Shown: in pieces, positions 41,367 to 44,736 of the stretch | Layout of the letters: each line of letters starts with the position of its first letter | How positions within the stretch are numbered: the first letter of the stretch is position 1 | NCBI GenBank assembly: GCA_020859995.1 | Contig: JAJBVE010000049.1 | Span: forward strand, 1-44,736 | From: Clostridiales bacterium | GTDB lineage: Bacteria; Bacillota; Clostridia; Lachnospirales; Lachnospiraceae | DNA: 44,736 bases | Direction: 5' to 3' | Made by a program: the position numbers and the translations under genes | The notes under the pieces: generated by a model | What the model was told of the DNA's origin: nothing | Seen by the model: only the letters and a program-made list of their open reading frames with translations | Database searches by the model: none

Positions 41367-43273
41367 TGTGCGCTGCCTCCCTTCCTGGATATTTCCGTCG
41401 CAAGATTCGTCCGTTCTGATCCATTTGCAGCGAATTCGTCTGATTTGGATTCCTGCTGTCCGGCTCTGTCTGCAGGAACCGTTCCAGCCTGTACGTCCGG
41501 CTGCCCGGTTTTTTCTGGGTCGTTCGAACCATGTACCATACGCTTCGTCATCAACACACCCAGTTCATCCTTTTTCGTCGTCCTGCCGTCCACAATGCCC
41601 GTAATCTGTCCGCCGCAAAGCACCGCAATGCGGTCGCACAGCTCCATCAGCACATCCAGATCCTCAATCACGCAGATAACGGCAATCCCCCGCTCCTTCT
41701 GCTCGTTTAGCAAATGATAAATGGTATAAGAAGAGTTGATATCAATTCCCCGTGTCGGATAGGCGACCATCAGCACTTTCGGATGCTGCGCGATCTCACG
41801 CCCCACCAGCACCTTCTGCACGTTTCCGCCCGACATCCGCCCGACCGGAGCGGAAATGCTCGGCGTCACAATTTCCAGCTGATCCTTGACCTGCGCCGCC
41901 AGCTTCCCCGGCGTCCTGCGGTCCAGAAACTCCGAATGGCCTCTGCGGTAGCTCCGGAGCATCATGTTGTCCGTCATGTCCATCGAGCCGACCAACCCCA
42001 TGCCCAGGCGGTCCTCCGGCACAAACGCCAGCCGTACACCGAGTGAACGGATTTTTGCAACATCGAGGTTGTCGATCCGCACGGGAGCGTTTTCCTTCGC
42101 GCCCTTTGCGCCGTTCTTTTTTGTACCTGATGCAGCGCCCAGACTGCTGCCTGTTTCCGCATTCTTTCCGGAGGCTTTTTCGGATACATTTGAAATATTC
42201 TGCTTAGAGGCATTCTGGGACTCACTCTGGCGGCTCGTGACAGCTGGTGCTTTTCCCTCCGCTGCATCTGTTGATACTGTCGCATCTGCTGTCTCCGCAT
42301 CAGATTCCGCCTCCGCATCCGGATAAAAAGTAATCGCTCCTTCCGTTACCGGCTCCAGACCCGCGATCGCCTCCAGCAGCTCCTTCTGGCCGCTCCCGGC
42401 GATACCGGCAATTCCCAGGATTTCTCCGCCATAGACCGTCAGGCTCGCGTGATCCAGAGAGTGAATCCCATCCTTCGTCGTACAGGTGACATCCGTAAGC
42501 TCCAGCCGTTTCACCCGGTTCTTCGGCTCCGGGCGGTCGATATTCAGATCGACCTTCGTCCCCACCATCATCTCTGTCAGGGAGGCTACCGTCGCGTCCG
42601 CCGTATCCACCGTATCGATGTAATGCCCCTTGCGCAAAATCGACACCCGGTCGGACACTGCCAGTACCTCGTGCAGTTTATGAGTGATCAGAATAATCGA
42701 GCAGCCGTCCTTTTTCATATTCCGCAGCACTTCAAACAGGCGGTCCGCCTCCTGCGGAGTCAGCACCGCGGTCGGCTCATCCAGAATCAGAATACGCGCC
42801 CCCCGGTAAAGCATTTTGACGATCTCCACCGTCTGCTTCTGAGAAACGGACATTTCATAAATCTTCTGGCGCGGATCCAGCTCAAATCCATACTTATCGG
42901 CAAGCGCGCTGATCTCCGCGTTTACCTGTTTCATGTTAAGACGCTGCCGGCCGGGCAGACCTAAAATGATATTTTCTGCCGCTGTCAGGATATCAACCAG
43001 CTTAAAATGCTGGTGTACCATGCCGATCCCCAGGTCAAAGGAATCCTTCGGGGAACGAATCTTCACCTCGCGGCCATCCACGGTAATCCTGCCTTCTTCC
43101 GGATAATAAATGCCGGAAATCATATTTACCAGCGTCGTCTTCCCGCTGCCATTCTCCCCCAGCACGCAAAGGATTTCTCCCTTGCGAAGGGAGAGGCTGA
43201 CCTTATCATTTGCCACAACACTGCCAAAACGCTTCGTGATGTTCTGCAATTCTATCGCGTAAGTCTGCTCCAT
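41363..43273 (-). CDS. Nucleoside ABC transporter ATP-binding protein with two nucleotide-binding domains
   Basis: A 636-residue cytoplasmic ATPase with tandem domains, as in NupO/YufO. The first has Walker A GENGSGKTT (near residue 40), signature MSVSQKQTVEI and LILDEPTAVLTPQE. The second has a degenerate Walker A (GIAGSGQKEL), signature MSGGNVQKVLVGRE and MVAYPTRGID, the asymmetric pattern expected of this group. It powers uptake through the two permeases. An insertion of about 80 residues, rich in Ala, Ser, Lys and Asp (residues about 314-394), interrupts the second domain after ITFYPDAE. A Gln/Asp-rich tail of about 50 residues follows the fold. Confidence 0.93.
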   Translation of the reverse strand: MEQTYAIELQNITKRFGSVVANDKVSLSLRKGEILCVLGENGSGKTTLVNMISGIYYPEEGRITVDGREVKIRSPKDSFDLGIGMVHQHFKLVDILTAAENIILGLPGRQRLNMKQVNAEISALADKYGFELDPRQKIYEMSVSQKQTVEIVKMLYRGARILILDEPTAVLTPQEADRLFEVLRNMKKDGCSIILITHKLHEVLAVSDRVSILRKGHYIDTVDTADATVASLTEMMVGTKVDLNIDRPEPKNRVKRLELTDVTCTTKDGIHSLDHASLTVYGGEILGIAGIAGSGQKELLEAIAGLEPVTEGAITFYPDAEAESDAETADATVSTDAAEGKAPAVTSRQSESQNASKQNISNVSEKASGKNAETGSSLGAASGTKKNGAKGAKENAPVRIDNLDVAKIRSLGVRLAFVPEDRLGMGLVGSMDMTDNMMLRSYRRGHSEFLDRRTPGKLAAQVKDQLEIVTPSISAPVGRMSGGNVQKVLVGREIAQHPKVLMVAYPTRGIDINSSYTIYHLLNEQKERGIAVICVIEDLDVLMELCDRIAVLCGGQITGIVDGRTTKKDELGVLMTKRMVHGSNDPEKTGQPDVQAGTVPADRAGQQESKSDEFAANGSERTNLATEISRKGGSAQ

Positions 43274-43317
43274 TGGGGCCTGCTCCTTTTTCTGTATGTA
43301 AATCCTGTCAATGACTG

Positions 43318-43350
43318 AAAAAAACTGCGGATGTCTTATGGCATCCGCAG
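43318..43350 (-). terminator. Intercistronic terminator between BMP binding-protein and ATPase genes
   Basis: CTGCGGATG / CATCCGCAG (43325-43350) with an 8-base loop, then a run of seven T on the minus strand. It lies 19 bases after the binding-protein stop. Partial read-through would give excess binding protein over ATPase and permeases. Confidence 0.85.
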
Positions 43351-43368
43351 CGCCTTTGCTATACTTTA

Positions 43369-44553
43369 TTACTCTACCACAGATGTGATTCCATCGATGA
43401 TGATGTCAAACGCCGGAGCGGAGCCATACTCAGATTCGTGGAAATAGCCGTCAGAGATGTACTCAATACCATTTACCTCGTAGGTATCCAGAGTCTCGCC
43501 GTCCACCGTCCATGTGGAGGTGTCAAATACATGCATGGAACCGTCGCTGATGGAAGCAATTACCTCCTCAACAGCCTCCGCTGTGCCTTCCGCTACCACG
43601 TCCTCATTCAGGTCGGTGATGCATACCGCTCCCTCAGAGTAGCCCTGGCACCAGTCTACGTCAATGTCCTCGCCGTCCAAGACGCACTGCACTGCGTAGG
43701 TATAATAGATGCCCCAGTTGTTAGAAGCAGAGACAAGCGCTGTCGTCGGAGCGGTCTCAATCATAGAAACATTATAACCAACGCACGGAACACCGGCTGC
43801 CTCGCAGGCTGTCGGAGCACCCGTCGTGTCTGCATGCTGGCTGATCAGGACACATCCGTCCGCAATCAGAGCTTCCGCGCACTCTTTTTCCAGGTCAAAG
43901 CTTGCCCAGCTGTTGGTATACTTTACTTCCATCGTCGCTTCCGGGCAGACGCTGGTCACACCAAGATAGAAGGATGTGAATCCGGAAATAACCTCTGCAT
44001 ACGGATAAGCGCCTACATAGCCGATTTTCACTGCGTCTGAAGAGATCGTGCCGTCCGCGATCATTTCATTCAGCTTCATACCGGCAACCACACCGGAAAC
44101 ATAGCGTGCTTCATAGATCGAATCGAAATAATTGTGCATGTTGGACAGTCCGCTGGACGCTGCCTGATATCCAGTCGCATGGCAGAACTCGATGTCCGGA
44201 TACTCCGCCGCTGCTTCCATCAGATAAGACTCATGGCCAAAGCTGGTGGCAAAAATGATCTGGCAGCCCTGATCTGCCAGGTCAAACGCTGCGTCCGCGC
44301 AGGTCTCATCCTCGCCGATGAGGGTCTTCTCAATCACCTGGGACTCGTCCACACCGAGCGCCTCCATCATCTCGTCGACGCCTTCCATGTGAGCAGCTGT
44401 GTAGCCCTCGTTCTCATCGCCGATGTAGATCACGCCTACCTTCAGATCCTCAACTGCTACGCCCGCGCTCTCCTCGGCATTCACCGAAACCGCCGTGCAG
44501 GAAAGAGCCATCGTCGCAGCCGCTGCCAAAGCAAGTAACTTCCTGATCTTCAT
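43369..44553 (-). CDS. BMP-family nucleoside-binding protein of ABC transporter
   Basis: A 394-residue basic-membrane-protein (BMP/PnrA-like) receptor for purine nucleosides, first gene of the transporter operon. The signal peptide is MKIRKLLALAAAATMALS; the only cysteine there is in ALSCTA, a poor lipobox because Leu is not at -3, so cleavage at VNA-EE by signal peptidase I is also possible. The BMP fold shows in VGVIYIGDENEGYTAAHMEGVD, GCQIIFATSFGHES and IGYVGAYPYAEVISGFTSFYLG. AGGAGG precedes the ATG. Confidence 0.92.
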   Translation of the reverse strand: MKIRKLLALAAAATMALSCTAVSVNAEESAGVAVEDLKVGVIYIGDENEGYTAAHMEGVDEMMEALGVDESQVIEKTLIGEDETCADAAFDLADQGCQIIFATSFGHESYLMEAAAEYPDIEFCHATGYQAASSGLSNMHNYFDSIYEARYVSGVVAGMKLNEMIADGTISSDAVKIGYVGAYPYAEVISGFTSFYLGVTSVCPEATMEVKYTNSWASFDLEKECAEALIADGCVLISQHADTTGAPTACEAAGVPCVGYNVSMIETAPTTALVSASNNWGIYYTYAVQCVLDGEDIDVDWCQGYSEGAVCITDLNEDVVAEGTAEAVEEVIASISDGSMHVFDTSTWTVDGETLDTYEVNGIEYISDGYFHESEYGSAPAFDIIIDGITSVVE

Positions 44554-44638
44554 TTTTTTCCTCCTCTTTTGATGTGCCCATGCCTCAAACCACTCAGCTG
44601 GAGGGCATGTGTAAAAGATATGTAAAAACTACGGAACT

Positions 44639-44667
44639 AAAATATAATATTTTCAGGAGCATGTCAA
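44639..44667 (-). promoter_or_regulatory. Promoter of the BMP transporter operon
   Basis: TTGACA (44667-44662), then TATTTT with a 17-base spacer (44644-44639); a better TATATT lies at 15 bases. A CATGCC/GGCATG dyad lies in the roughly 80-base leader. I see no purine riboswitch. Confidence 0.55.
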
Positions 44668-44736
44668 TTCATTCTGGCATTCTTCAGCGCCAAAGAATAA
44701 AAAGCTGTGGTTTAACCGAATCCCAGATTTTTTGCC

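Noticed and set aside
44554-44640. Purine riboswitch in the leader of the nucleoside transporter operon
   Set aside because: The leader is only about 80 bases and lacks the conserved three-way-junction loops; only a simple dyad is visible.

Overview
The window looks like chromosomal DNA from a gut-type clostridium, probably Lachnospiraceae. This rests on moderate-to-high GC coding sequence, strong AGGAGG ribosome sites, a T-box-controlled valS, the AddAB (not RecBCD) system, a murB-whiA-HPr cluster, an RqcH homologue, a BMP-type nucleoside ABC importer and a LacI/ABC/GH2 sugar locus. No rRNA, tRNA, phage, transposase or CRISPR array was seen. Most genes read on the minus strand; the plus strand carries rqcH, two or three small unknown proteins, a small membrane protein and a 28-residue peptide.

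Layout. 1-4.2 kb: SNF2/SWI2 helicase (minus). 4.2-7.3 kb: rqcH (ribosome quality control) behind a repeat-rich leader, then small conserved unknown proteins (plus). 7.4-9.2 kb: uppP (minus) and a small membrane protein (plus). 9.2-17 kb: a probable beta-mannoside utilisation locus read as LacI regulator, solute-binding protein, two permeases and GH2 beta-mannosidase. 17.4-21.6 kb: aminotransferase, murB, whiA, a Crh-like HPr protein lacking the catalytic histidine, and a GNAT acetyltransferase. 21.8-25 kb: a GtrA-YfhO fusion, probably for cell-surface polymer glycosylation. 25-33 kb: addB-addA. 33-38.8 kb: a CinA-like protein, a small alarmone synthetase and valS with T-box leader and promoter. 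38.9-39.3 kb: a candidate Fst/par-type type I toxin-antitoxin locus. 39.3-44.7 kb: a BMP-type nucleoside transporter operon (binding protein, ATPase, two permeases).

Three patterns stand out. (1) The 39.0-39.26 kb locus has the architecture of a par/Fst module: a hydrophobic peptide ending in WLDRN, a strong hairpin, a perfect opposing promoter, and direct repeats that place the antisense 5' end complementary to the start of the toxin ORF. (2) Intergenic regions carry a family of modular structured repeats whose hairpin stems change between copies with pairing preserved while the linkers stay nearly constant. (3) Several housekeeping proteins (AddA, AddB, ValS, the ABC ATPase, beta-mannosidase, GtrA-YfhO, SNF2) carry in-frame low-complexity or tandem-repeat insertions, including a palindromic 50-bp unit repeated at the 3' end of addB.

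All functional calls are from reading the translated sequence and recalled family motifs; no database search was run.
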